Origin: Candidatus Dadabacteria bacterium
GTDB lineage: Bacteria > Desulfobacterota_D > UBA1144 > Nemesobacterales > JADFKM01
Direction: 5' to 3'
Length of the DNA: 64,000 nucleotides
Assembly: GCA_022564935.1 (NCBI GenBank)
Contig: JADFKM010000002.1
Coordinates: 1 to 64,000, forward strand
In this document: piece after piece, positions 40,107-47,996 of the stretch
Layout of the letters: each line of letters begins with the position of its first letter
Numbering within the stretch: the first letter of the stretch is position 1
Notes under the pieces: model-generated
Told to the model about the DNA's origin: nothing
The model's database searches: none
What the model saw: the letters and a program-made list of their open reading frames with translations, nothing else
Position numbers and translations under genes: made by a program

Positions 40107-40568
40107 ATGGGTCATGGTGCCAAATTTTTTCCTGTAAGGGGACACGATTTGACCGACAGATTTAATTCACTTTTAAAAGAAAAACTTCTTGCCTACAGGA
40201 GCAACGTGCTGATAGACGCTTTGCTATTCATTATTACGCTTGGATTTTACAGCTTCATCTGGCAGCGAAGGAAAATCGGTTTTGTAAACACCCTGCGCAC
40301 CGAAGAAGAATTTACCTGCTCGAAATGGATAAACCTCACATTACAAACCTGCGGGGTCTACCATTTTTACCACCAAATCACCATCGGCAGGACTATTCGA
40401 CAAATCCTACGAATGCACGGAATAAACGGCACAGAAGAAAGCTCATCCGTCCTAGACTGGGTAATGTGTATAATTAGCGCCGGGCTGATTAACGATATAA
40501 TTCACCAAAGAGACATAAATGTATTAGTTGAGAAACCCTCAAGGGAAATTGAGCCTAAACCCGACTAA
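40107..40568 (+). CDS. Small membrane protein, DUF4234-like
   Basis: Protein of 153 aa without a confident functional match. A hydrophobic segment reads LLFIITLGFYSFIWQRRKIGF, whose TLGxYxxxW pattern resembles DUF4234 or DUF898 proteins. A second hydrophobic stretch (WVMCIISAGLINDII) lies near the C-terminus. TATAAT lies at 40070-40075 (in CAGGTATAAT, the same ten bases as at purL), but there is no clear ribosome-binding site. The stop overlaps the pyrC' stop on the other strand by 4 nt. Confidence 0.6.
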   Translation: MGHGAKFFPVRGHDLTDRFNSLLKEKLLAYRSNVLIDALLFIITLGFYSFIWQRRKIGFVNTLRTEEEFTCSKWINLTLQTCGVYHFYHQITIGRTIRQILRMHGINGTEESSSVLDWVMCIISAGLINDIIHQRDINVLVEKPSREIEPKPD

Positions 40569-41848
40569 ACCGAATAGACCACTTCACCCCCCACAATCGT
40601 CCAAAGCACACGCCCGGTGAGCTCGGCGCCGTGGAAGGGGGTGTTCTTACCCTTGGATAAGAACGTAGCTCTGTCTACGGTAACGAGCTCGTGCTCATCG
40701 AATATTACCACATCGGCCGTGGCTCCGACTCTTATAGAGCCCTTAGGGATGCCCAAGACTTGGGCGGGCTTGACGGTGAACTTTTCTATCATCTCGGGCA
40801 ACGTCAAAACCCCGTCTCTCACCAGTTGAAGAGATACCTGTAAGGCGGTTTCAAGTGCGGATATACCGAACGGCGCAAGGTCAAACTCCACCTTGATTTC
40901 ATCTTCGGTGTGGGGGGAATGGCTGGTCGCAATCACATCGATAGTCCCGTCACGCAAACCCTCCTTCAGCGCAACAACATCAGCCTCGGTTCTAAGAGGC
41001 GGACTTACCTTCGCCATAGTGTCATATCCGATGACCGCCTGCTCAGTGAGACCGAAGTGATGGGGAGCGGCTTCAGCAGTTATATTGCACCCCCTTTGCT
41101 TTGCCTCCCTGATGAGTCTCACTGCCCCTTTTGTGGAAACGTGGGAGATATGGAGCCTTGCTCCGGCGAGCTCGGCAAGGGAAATGTTCCGTGAAACCAT
41201 AACCTCTTCTGAGGCCGAGGGCACCCCCTTGAGTCCCAGCATAGTCGAGATATATCCTTCGTTTGCCACGCCTCCAGTGGCCAAGTCCACATCCTGACAA
41301 TCTGTAATTACGGGAATATCAAACGCCTTTGTATATTCCATAGCAAGGCGCATTACGCGCGAGTCCATCACGGGGTATTGAGCATCCGTAACTCCGACGC
41401 AGCCGGCTTCTCTCATCTCCCCAATCTCAGCAATGTAGGCTCCCTCAAGGCCCTTGGTGATGGCGCCTATCGGCAGTACGTTCACTACGGCCTCTGTCCT
41501 TGCCTTGAAGAGTATGTATTCGGTAACCGAGGCGTTATCGTTTACCGGAACGGTACTGGGCATGCACACAACGGTCGTGAAACCCCCGGCGGCCGCGGCC
41601 ATGCTGCCGGTGCGCATAGTCTCTTTATGCTCGTACCCCGGCTCACCGAGGTTGGTGTGCATATCGATGAACCCAGGCGCCACAACTTTGCCAGCGGCAT
41701 CGATGACCCGGGTCTCTGCGTCCTTTTCAATCGTTTTAGTCCTCTCGGGGTAGGAATGGATTATTCCGTCATCGATCAGGATATTCCCCCTGCGATTGAC
41801 TCCCGAGGAAGGGTCGACTATATTGCCCCCTTTAATAAGAATCCTCAT
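40565..41848 (-). CDS. pyrC: Dihydroorotase-like protein PyrC', probably inactive (pseudo-DHO)
   Basis: Amidohydrolase-fold protein of 427 aa with overall class I dihydroorotase similarity (VVAPGFIDMH, AAAGGFTTVVCMP, HISHVSTKGAVRLIREAK, TAEAAPHHFGLTE, PPLRTEADVVALKEGL). Key residues are changed. The zinc HxH is HTN (H64, N66). The substrate Arg of HLRxPG is Gly68. The substrate Asn of MPNT is Ser98. The zinc His of HCED is Asp183. The catalytic Asp of ATDHAPH is Ser309. It therefore resembles the non-catalytic PyrC' that supports aspartate transcarbamoylase assembly in Pseudomonas. ATG at 41848 forms a TGATG junction with pyrB. Confidence 0.9.
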   Translation of the reverse strand: MRILIKGGNIVDPSSGVNRRGNILIDDGIIHSYPERTKTIEKDAETRVIDAAGKVVAPGFIDMHTNLGEPGYEHKETMRTGSMAAAAGGFTTVVCMPSTVPVNDNASVTEYILFKARTEAVVNVLPIGAITKGLEGAYIAEIGEMREAGCVGVTDAQYPVMDSRVMRLAMEYTKAFDIPVITDCQDVDLATGGVANEGYISTMLGLKGVPSASEEVMVSRNISLAELAGARLHISHVSTKGAVRLIREAKQRGCNITAEAAPHHFGLTEQAVIGYDTMAKVSPPLRTEADVVALKEGLRDGTIDVIATSHSPHTEDEIKVEFDLAPFGISALETALQVSLQLVRDGVLTLPEMIEKFTVKPAQVLGIPKGSIRVGATADVVIFDEHELVTVDRATFLSKGKNTPFHGAELTGRVLWTIVGGEVVYSV

Positions 41849-42780
41849 CACGACAGACTCCCGGTGGATACTACGTACAGCATGGCCATTCTTACGGCAA
41901 TGCCGTTAGCGACCTGATCCAAAATAACCGATTGATTAGCATCCGCCACTTCACTAGAGAGCTCAACGCCTCTGTTGATAGGCCCGGGGTGCATTACCAG
42001 AACATCTCCGTCCGTCAGCTTTAACCTCTCTTGAGTAAGACCGTAAAACTTCGAATACTCCCTCAAGGAGGGGAACATCCCTCCCTCCTGACGCTCACGC
42101 TGGATCCTCAACATCATTACCACATCGACTCCATCTAGGGCCTCATCGAGGTTGTAAAACACCTTCACGCCAAAGTCCTCAACATACGACGGGATCATTG
42201 TGGGAGGCCCGGCCACCCTGACCTCCGCCCCAAGCTTCAAGAACCCCCAGATATTCGAGCCCGCAACGCGGCTGTGCAAGATGTCCCCTACAATGAGTAC
42301 CTTAAGTCCCCTTATATCTCCCTTTATTTCCCTGACGGTAAACAGGTCCAGAAGCGCCTGGCTTGGGTGCTCATGCGACCCGTCTCCAGCGTTAATAATG
42401 GATGAGTTCAGCTCCCTGGCCAGAACCCACGGCGCCCCGGACATAGAGTGCCTTATCACAATAACGCTCGCTCCCATGGCCACGAGGTTTCTCGAGGTGT
42501 CAAGAAGGGTCTCGCCTTTTACAATGCTGCTCTGGCTAAGAGAGAAATTAAGCACATCGGCGCTAAGCCTCTTCTCCGCAATCTCGAACGAAGAGCGCGT
42601 CCTTGTGCTCGGCTCGAAGAACAGGTTCACAACCGTGGCGCCCCTAAGCACGGGAACCTTCTTCACGTCCCTTGTGGAAACCTCTTTCATCGACTCGGAT
42701 GTGTCTAGAATATGGGTGATCTCTTCGGAAGACATATCTTTGAGTCCGAGAATATGTGCCTTTTTAAACACGAGACTCAC
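41848..42780 (-). CDS. pyrB: Aspartate carbamoyltransferase catalytic subunit
   Basis: Catalyses carbamoyl phosphate plus aspartate to carbamoyl-aspartate in pyrimidine synthesis. At 310 aa, the carbamoyl-phosphate motif FFEPSTRTRSSFEIA, the HPSQALLDLFT loop and VLVMHPGPINRGVE are intact. It uses a GTG start that overlaps the pyrR stop (GTGA) and ends in a TGATG junction with pyrC', so all three genes are coupled. No pyrI regulatory subunit is present, consistent with a PyrB-PyrC' type complex. Confidence 0.96.
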   Translation of the reverse strand: MSLVFKKAHILGLKDMSSEEITHILDTSESMKEVSTRDVKKVPVLRGATVVNLFFEPSTRTRSSFEIAEKRLSADVLNFSLSQSSIVKGETLLDTSRNLVAMGASVIVIRHSMSGAPWVLARELNSSIINAGDGSHEHPSQALLDLFTVREIKGDIRGLKVLIVGDILHSRVAGSNIWGFLKLGAEVRVAGPPTMIPSYVEDFGVKVFYNLDEALDGVDVVMMLRIQRERQEGGMFPSLREYSKFYGLTQERLKLTDGDVLVMHPGPINRGVELSSEVADANQSVILDQVANGIAVRMAMLYVVSTGSLS

Positions 42781-43310
42781 TCTCCATGAACGATGACTTC
42801 ATCCCTCCCATCAAGCTCCTCAAGCAGCACTTTTACGGTTTGGGCTGCAGATGTGTCAACGGTCGCTCCCACGTAGTCGGCATGTATAGGCAGCTCTCTG
42901 AGACCCCTGTCTATGAGCACGGCAAGCTGAATGGAGTCCGGTCTTCCGTAGTCCATTATCGCCTCCATTGCAGCACGAGCCGTTCTGCCGGTATATAGGA
43001 CGTCGTCAACGAGAACCACGGTTTTGTTATCCACGTTAAAAGGAATATTAGTTCTCTTAACCTCGGGCCACTGGGATTTTCTCCTCAGATCATCTCTGTA
43101 CAGGGTGATGTCCACAACTCCTATCAGCGGTTTTTCTTTTGCCGTATGTTTTATACCGACGGCGATTCTTTCGGCTATGTGAACCCCCCTAGTCCTTACG
43201 CCTATAATTCTTAAGTCCTCAACCTGAGAGTTTCTGGCAACAATCTCACACGCGATCCTCGTGACAGCTTCCTTTATGAGCTCAGGTCCCATGACGGTTT
43301 TTGTACACAT
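42777..43310 (-). CDS. pyrR: PyrR, pyrimidine operon regulator / uracil phosphoribosyltransferase-like
   Basis: PRTase-fold protein of 177 aa. The PRPP motif VVLVDDVLYTGRTARAA is complete, as are IGVRTRGVHIAERIA and DITLYRDDLRRKSQWPEV of the PyrR family. In Firmicutes PyrR binds attenuator RNA. Here only 9 nt separate it from the gene upstream, and no leader with PyrR-binding hairpins is visible, so RNA attenuation within this junction is unlikely. The pyrR-pyrB-pyrC' order is the same as in Pseudomonas. Confidence 0.93.
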   Translation of the reverse strand: MCTKTVMGPELIKEAVTRIACEIVARNSQVEDLRIIGVRTRGVHIAERIAVGIKHTAKEKPLIGVVDITLYRDDLRRKSQWPEVKRTNIPFNVDNKTVVLVDDVLYTGRTARAAMEAIMDYGRPDSIQLAVLIDRGLRELPIHADYVGATVDTSAAQTVKVLLEELDGRDEVIVHGE

Positions 43311-43319
43311 ACCTAAAAG

Positions 43320-43679
43320 CTACCTGCCTCTATCATAAACGCTCGATCGCTCCCCCTCGCATTCTTCCTGGAAGTAGAAGTCCTTTTGATACTTTCCGTA
43401 AAAATCTGCCGTATCGAAATATATGATCGTCCCATACACCTTAGAGCCGGACACCCGAACGTAAATCTCCCTTTTCTCTCTGGGTACGTTAAGGGTATCG
43501 AGCCTGTCGTTCATTTCCGTTTGAACATAAGTTGCACCATATTTTTTGTACAGATCAACCGCCCCTTTGCAGGTTCCGGGAAGAGCTATGTAGCCTTTAT
43601 ACATAATCGGCACCGTTTTAAGCCCCACTATTAACACGACTATCAATACAAGGATTCCTGCTGCTGTTTTAAAGCTCAA
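43320..43679 (-). CDS. Small single-span membrane protein, DUF4845-like
   Basis: Protein of 119 aa: one N-terminal helix (AAGILVLIVVLIVGLKTVP) and an extracytoplasmic domain of about 90 aa containing two Cys (LPGTCKGAV and QEECEGE). GLKTVPIMYKGY and its position after lepB recall DUF4845 proteins, which lie beside lepB in many proteobacteria; this assignment is by pattern and context only. It is 43 nt after lepB and 9 nt before pyrR, bridging two functions in one transcription unit. Confidence 0.6.
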   Translation of the reverse strand: MSFKTAAGILVLIVVLIVGLKTVPIMYKGYIALPGTCKGAVDLYKKYGATYVQTEMNDRLDTLNVPREKREIYVRVSGSKVYGTIIYFDTADFYGKYQKDFYFQEECEGERSSVYDRGR

Positions 43680-43722
43680 CTTCTGCCTCCCTTATAAATT
43701 GATCTTACATAAAGCATAAACA

Positions 43723-44664
43723 CTATTGAACGATAGAGCCTATTCTTCCCCACCTGATAATGTCATAAAAACTGTTGTGATTGGAATTTATGGACAAATG
43801 GATGATAAATGCTTTGCCGACAACATTGCTTAAGGGAGCAAAACCCCACCAGCGGCTGTCCCTGCTGTTATCCCTGTTATCACCAATTAAGAATATAGAA
43901 CCCTCGGGAATTTTTGATACCGGGATCTTAGTTCCCTTCTGGGTTCTTTCCTTATCCTTATTGTATATCACAGTGTGCAGATTGCCGAAAAGGTTTTCAC
44001 TGTACCGGTCTTTTATATCGTCCTGACCGGGCATAAGGGTATAATCACCTTCATAAGAGAGCGGAACCTCCACCCCGTTAATAACCAGGTTTCTACCCTT
44101 AATATCAATGCTGTCCCCAGGCAGCCCTACGACCCGCTTTATGTAATGTTGATTTTTCTTCGAAGGGTCTCTTTCGGGGTTCGGGTATATAAACACAACA
44201 ACATCTCCCCTCTTTATGTCACTAAGAGGGGGGATGATTAATGTGTCGGTAAAGGGAATTTTCACACCGTAGATAAACTTATTAACCAGAAGATGGTCAC
44301 CTATCAGAAGCGTAGGAATCATTGAACCCGAAGGTATCTTGAACGGCTGAAATATAAATGCTCTTATAAACAGGGCAAGGAGAACAGCCATGAGAAGAGA
44401 CTCTATATTTTGGCGGATTTTAGATTTCTTGAATTTCAGAAGGTGTTTATCAACGGCTTCTTTCAGGTCGTTAACCCTTCCCCCCAGCTCTTCATAGTCG
44501 CTATCCTCAAGAGCCCTTTGGGTTTCTCGTATCATTAACTCAACACGGCCGGCCGCCGCGGAATCAACTTTAGAAGAGTGATCCTTGAGCAGCTTTTTAG
44601 CCTCTTTAAGCGCAGAGCTGGCTTTGGTATTTAGATTTTTTTGTTCCGAACCGGGGATTTCCAT
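43723..44664 (-). CDS. lepB: Signal peptidase I with N-terminal coiled-coil extension
   Basis: Membrane serine protease of 313 aa that removes Sec signal peptides. The catalytic Ser114 lies in PSGSMIPTLLIGDHLLVNK, the general-base Lys in HYIKRVVGLPGD, and GDNRDNSRDSRWWGF is box E. One transmembrane helix (about 89-107) precedes the catalytic domain. Residues 1-88 form a charged, helix-rich cytoplasmic extension (SSALKEAKKLLKDHSSKVD...) not found in E. coli LepB. A consensus promoter lies 12 nt before the ATG, with no ribosome-binding site between. Confidence 0.94.
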   Translation of the reverse strand: MEIPGSEQKNLNTKASSALKEAKKLLKDHSSKVDSAAAGRVELMIRETQRALEDSDYEELGGRVNDLKEAVDKHLLKFKKSKIRQNIESLLMAVLLALFIRAFIFQPFKIPSGSMIPTLLIGDHLLVNKFIYGVKIPFTDTLIIPPLSDIKRGDVVVFIYPNPERDPSKKNQHYIKRVVGLPGDSIDIKGRNLVINGVEVPLSYEGDYTLMPGQDDIKDRYSENLFGNLHTVIYNKDKERTQKGTKIPVSKIPEGSIFLIGDNRDNSRDSRWWGFAPLSNVVGKAFIIHLSINSNHNSFYDIIRWGRIGSIVQ

Positions 44665-44676
44665 CGCAGAGTCTTG

Positions 44677-44705
44677 ATTATATATCGGTATAAGGGTTCT
44701 TGCAA
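44677..44705 (-). promoter_or_regulatory. Promoter of lepB (near-leaderless)
   Basis: On the minus strand: TTGCAA (44700-44705), a 17-nt spacer and TATAAT (44677-44682). The -10 ends 12 nt before the lepB ATG, leaving a predicted leader of about 5-7 nt and no Shine-Dalgarno sequence. It probably drives lepB, the DUF4845-like gene and pyrR-pyrB-pyrC'. Confidence 0.65.
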
Positions 44706-44823
44706 CATCAGCTCTTACCGACTGTATTTAATATAGTTGCCCGATGTAATCCATACATTCAATCAAAAAGTAAACGGTTTTGGTTAAGTTCATTGCCCTT
44801 AGGCGTATTATTAGGTCTCATTC

Positions 44824-46980
44824 CTAGGCCTCTGTGACACGTTCAACCAACAACACGCCTTTTACTCTTCTGATCGAGCTCATAATCCCTTCAAGCTGCT
44901 TGAGGTCGGACACGGTAACATCGAAGGTCCCTAGGGCCATGTCGTCGGCCGTCGTGTGAATTTCGGCCATCGAAATGTTTACCTCAGATGTTGCGATCGA
45001 ATTCGATATGCTGGAAAGCATGCCGGGCCGGTCTGAGCATGTTACGACTATCCTGGCAATCCACTTTGTTTTAGCGGTCGCATCCCACTCTATTTCTATC
45101 TTCCTCTGCGGGTCGACATTGAGTATTTCAGGACAATTGTGCCTGTGTATTGTGATACCCCTTCCGCGAGTGATATACCCCTCAATAGGCTCCCCGGGCA
45201 GCGGAGAGCAACAATTGCCCAACCTCACGAGGATGTTGTCGTATCCTTTTACAATCACTCCCCCTTGGGTTTCGCTCACCAATGATTTGACTATTCTCTT
45301 TATTCTAGATTCTTTTTCAGGCTCTTTTTCCTGCTCCTCTTTGGGCAGTACCGACCTTATCAGCTCATTAACGGTGATGCTTCCAAATGCAACGGCCACA
45401 TATAACTCTTCGGCATCCTTTACGGACAGGTTTGAGATATGAGAATCCAGCTCGCCGCTCTTCAACATGGATTGAAAATCAAGGCCTTTCTGCTTGAATT
45501 TTCTCTCTACTATGGATTTTCCCATAACCTTCGCCTGTTTTCTCTCCTCAGTCCTCAGCCAGGAGCGTATTCTGGTTTTTGCGCGTGAAGATACTACGAA
45601 CTTCAACCAGTCACGACTCGGCACCCTGTCCCTCGAAGTCGTTATCTCCACTTTGTCTCCGCTTCTAAGATTATAATCAAGCGGCACTATCTTACCGTTA
45701 ACAACCGCCCTCGAGCAGCGGTTTCCAACCTCGGTATGAATGGCGTAGGCAAAATCCACGGGGGTTGACCCGGAGACCAGCTCCTTAAGGTCGCCCTTCG
45801 GGGTGAAAACGTAGACCATATTACTCGGCAATAGGTCTCCCTTTATCGCCTCGAGGAACTCGGAGGGGTCCTTAATGTCCTTCCACTCAAGCAGCTTTCT
45901 CAAATTTGCGTATATCTTGTAGCTCTCACCCTCTTCTACTTCCCCTTCCTTATACTTCCAATGGGCGGCTATACCGTACTCGGCTATCTCGTGCATCCTG
46001 TCGGTCCTTATCTGAACTTCCATCCTTTCCCCGAAGGGACCCATCACACATGTATGAAGCGACTGGTAGCCGTTGCTCTTCGGTAGTGCTATGTAGTCTT
46101 TAAACCTTCCAGGCACGGGTTTCCAGGTCGAATGTACGGCGCCGAGGGTCTGGTAGCACTTCTTTGTGTCGTCTGTGATGATTCTAAAGGCGATTACGTC
46201 ATGCAGCTGATCGAGTTCGATATCAAGGGCCTTCATTTTGTTGTAGATTCCATATAAGTGCTTAAATCTACCCGTAATCTCGGCAGTTATACCAAATTCA
46301 TCAAGTTTTCCTTTAAGTATTTCAGAAACTTCCTTCACATACTTTTCCCACTCTCCCCTCTTCGAGGCCACAATCTCGGAAAGCTGAAGATACTCCTGGG
46401 GTTGGTTAAACCTGAATGCCAAATCTTCGAGCTCAGTCCTTATCCAGTATATTCCCAACCTGTGAGCCAAAGGGGCATATATATCCAGAGTCTCCCTCGC
46501 AATCCTCTTGCGTTTTTCCTCATGCAGAGGCTCCAGTGTGCGCATATTGTGCAGCCTGTCGGCAAGCTTGATAAGCACAACCCTGATGTCCTTGGCGGTG
46601 GCAAGGATAAGTTTCCTGAAGCTTTCGGCCTGCTTGGCAATTTTTGAGCTAACGGGAAGCTTGCTTATCTTGGTAACGCCATCCACGAGAGATGCGACTT
46701 CAGAGCCAAAGAGAGAGTCAATGTCCTCAAGGGTCGTCAACGTGTCCTCGACGGTGTCGTGAAGCAGGGCGGTAATTATAGTAGGTACACCCAATCGCAT
46801 TTCAGCCAGAATACCGGCTACCTCGAGCGGGTGGCTCAGGTAAGGCTCCCCCGAGCTGCGCTTTTGACCGGCGTGCACCTTTGCGCTGTATACATAAGCC
46901 TTTTTAAGCTCCTCTATATCTTCATCCTGAAGAGGGAGATAGGTGCTTAGCTTTTCAACTACATCATTTAAACGTAACAT
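44824..46980 (-). CDS. Bifunctional (p)ppGpp synthetase/hydrolase (Rel/SpoT)
   Basis: Long RSH protein of 718 aa controlling the stringent response. The hydrolase HD domain is intact (YLSHPLEVAGIL, ALLHDTVEDT, KLADRLHNMRTL). The synthetase domain contains GRFKDYIALPKSNGYQSLHT; the RxKD form is typical of bifunctional enzymes rather than RelA. TGS (YVFTPKGDLKELVSGSTPVDFAY), a helical region with CCSPLPGEPIEGYITRGRGI, and a C-terminal ACT domain follow. It starts 38 nt after gmk, the usual gmk-(rpoZ)-spoT arrangement; rpoZ is not seen between them. Confidence 0.96.
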   Translation of the reverse strand: MLRLNDVVEKLSTYLPLQDEDIEELKKAYVYSAKVHAGQKRSSGEPYLSHPLEVAGILAEMRLGVPTIITALLHDTVEDTLTTLEDIDSLFGSEVASLVDGVTKISKLPVSSKIAKQAESFRKLILATAKDIRVVLIKLADRLHNMRTLEPLHEEKRKRIARETLDIYAPLAHRLGIYWIRTELEDLAFRFNQPQEYLQLSEIVASKRGEWEKYVKEVSEILKGKLDEFGITAEITGRFKHLYGIYNKMKALDIELDQLHDVIAFRIITDDTKKCYQTLGAVHSTWKPVPGRFKDYIALPKSNGYQSLHTCVMGPFGERMEVQIRTDRMHEIAEYGIAAHWKYKEGEVEEGESYKIYANLRKLLEWKDIKDPSEFLEAIKGDLLPSNMVYVFTPKGDLKELVSGSTPVDFAYAIHTEVGNRCSRAVVNGKIVPLDYNLRSGDKVEITTSRDRVPSRDWLKFVVSSRAKTRIRSWLRTEERKQAKVMGKSIVERKFKQKGLDFQSMLKSGELDSHISNLSVKDAEELYVAVAFGSITVNELIRSVLPKEEQEKEPEKESRIKRIVKSLVSETQGGVIVKGYDNILVRLGNCCSPLPGEPIEGYITRGRGITIHRHNCPEILNVDPQRKIEIEWDATAKTKWIARIVVTCSDRPGMLSSISNSIATSEVNISMAEIHTTADDMALGTFDVTVSDLKQLEGIMSSIRRVKGVLLVERVTEA

Positions 46981-47018
46981 GTGTTAACAGATCAAAGCCT
47001 GCTCGGATATTCAAATCT

Positions 47019-47585
47019 CTACCTTTTTTTCCTCTCAGCTATAACTATCCCCTCCAAGGCCTCGACTGCCTCGTCCAAGTCGTCATTAACAATAATATAA
47101 TCATAGCTTTCTCTATTTTCCATCTCTTCATTAAACCTCTTAAGTCTAACGTCAAGCCTGTCGTCCTTTCCGGCTTTCCTCCTCCGAAGCCTTTCGGTCT
47201 GTGTGTTTAACGAAGGAGGGGCTATAAAGATATAAACCCCCTTTCCGTATCGTTTCTTGATGCTTCCCACGCCCTGCTCATCGACCTCAAGTATAAGATC
47301 CGAGCCATGTTTAAGGAATATCTCGATCTCGCTTAATGGAGTTCCGTAAAGATTTCCGTATACATTCGCCCATTCGGCAAACTCCCCGTTGGCGATCATT
47401 TCCTCAAAGTGGCGCTCATTGATGAATTTGTAGTCCACTCCATCCCTTTCTCCGGGTCTGGGCTTGCGGGTCGTGTACGAAATAGAATATCTAAGACCCC
47501 GCACCCCGCTAAGGAGTTGTTTCACGAGCGTCGTCTTGCCGCTCCCGGACGGGCCGGATATAACAAAAAGTATGCCCTCTTGCAT
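47019..47585 (-). CDS. gmk: Guanylate kinase
   Basis: Phosphorylates GMP to GDP. At 188 aa it has the P-loop SGPSGSGKTTLVKQL (residues 10-24), the GMP-binding RKPRPGERDGVDYKFI and FAEWANVYGNLYGTP, and the lid region FIAPPSLNTQTERLRRR. No strong ribosome-binding site precedes the ATG at 47585. It lies upstream of rel/spoT, linking GTP supply and (p)ppGpp metabolism. YicC and rpoZ, common neighbours, are absent. Confidence 0.96.
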   Translation of the reverse strand: MQEGILFVISGPSGSGKTTLVKQLLSGVRGLRYSISYTTRKPRPGERDGVDYKFINERHFEEMIANGEFAEWANVYGNLYGTPLSEIEIFLKHGSDLILEVDEQGVGSIKKRYGKGVYIFIAPPSLNTQTERLRRRKAGKDDRLDVRLKRFNEEMENRESYDYIIVNDDLDEAVEALEGIVIAERKKR

Positions 47586-47996
47586 ATATGACGATTCTCA
47601 GCCGCCTAAACCCTTTACGTTAGGATAATCTCGCGGCTTTTCCAACGATTTCAGATAATTAATTTACAATTATCACACAATTTGGCAAGTATATGCGCGT
47701 ACTATCAGAGAGAAACAAATCAGCTCTTAATTTCGGAATCCGCCTGAAAAAGGGGATATCTGGGATGGGGATGGTACTCGTCATTAGGCAAATGTTTAGT
47801 GATATGGAAGTGGAGCGCATCATAACTACGGCGATATACAAAAATCCCTGGGCATATTCATTAAACCCGAAAGCCTTTTGTCTTAAATAAGTAGAATCGT
47901 CCATCGGAGCCCTTCATAAAAACAGGCTTTTACCTCTAAAAATATAGCAACAGCACTCATATCATCTCAAGACAATGAGCCAGGATAGTGCATAAG
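47586..47996. other. 411-nt intergenic region between manC and gmk
   Basis: Two short opposing open frames (47659-47904 minus, 47693-47890 plus) exist, but neither has a recognisable motif or a ribosome-binding site. Composition is AT-rich. No RNA gene or terminator is recognised. I see nothing functional beyond a probable gmk promoter and manC 3' region. Confidence 0.45.

Noticed and set aside
43311-43319. PyrR-responsive attenuator ahead of pyrR
   Set aside because: The gap is 9 nt, too short for any attenuator.
47659-47904. Two short opposing frames upstream of gmk
   Set aside because: Mutually antisense, no motif, no ribosome-binding site; treated as non-coding.
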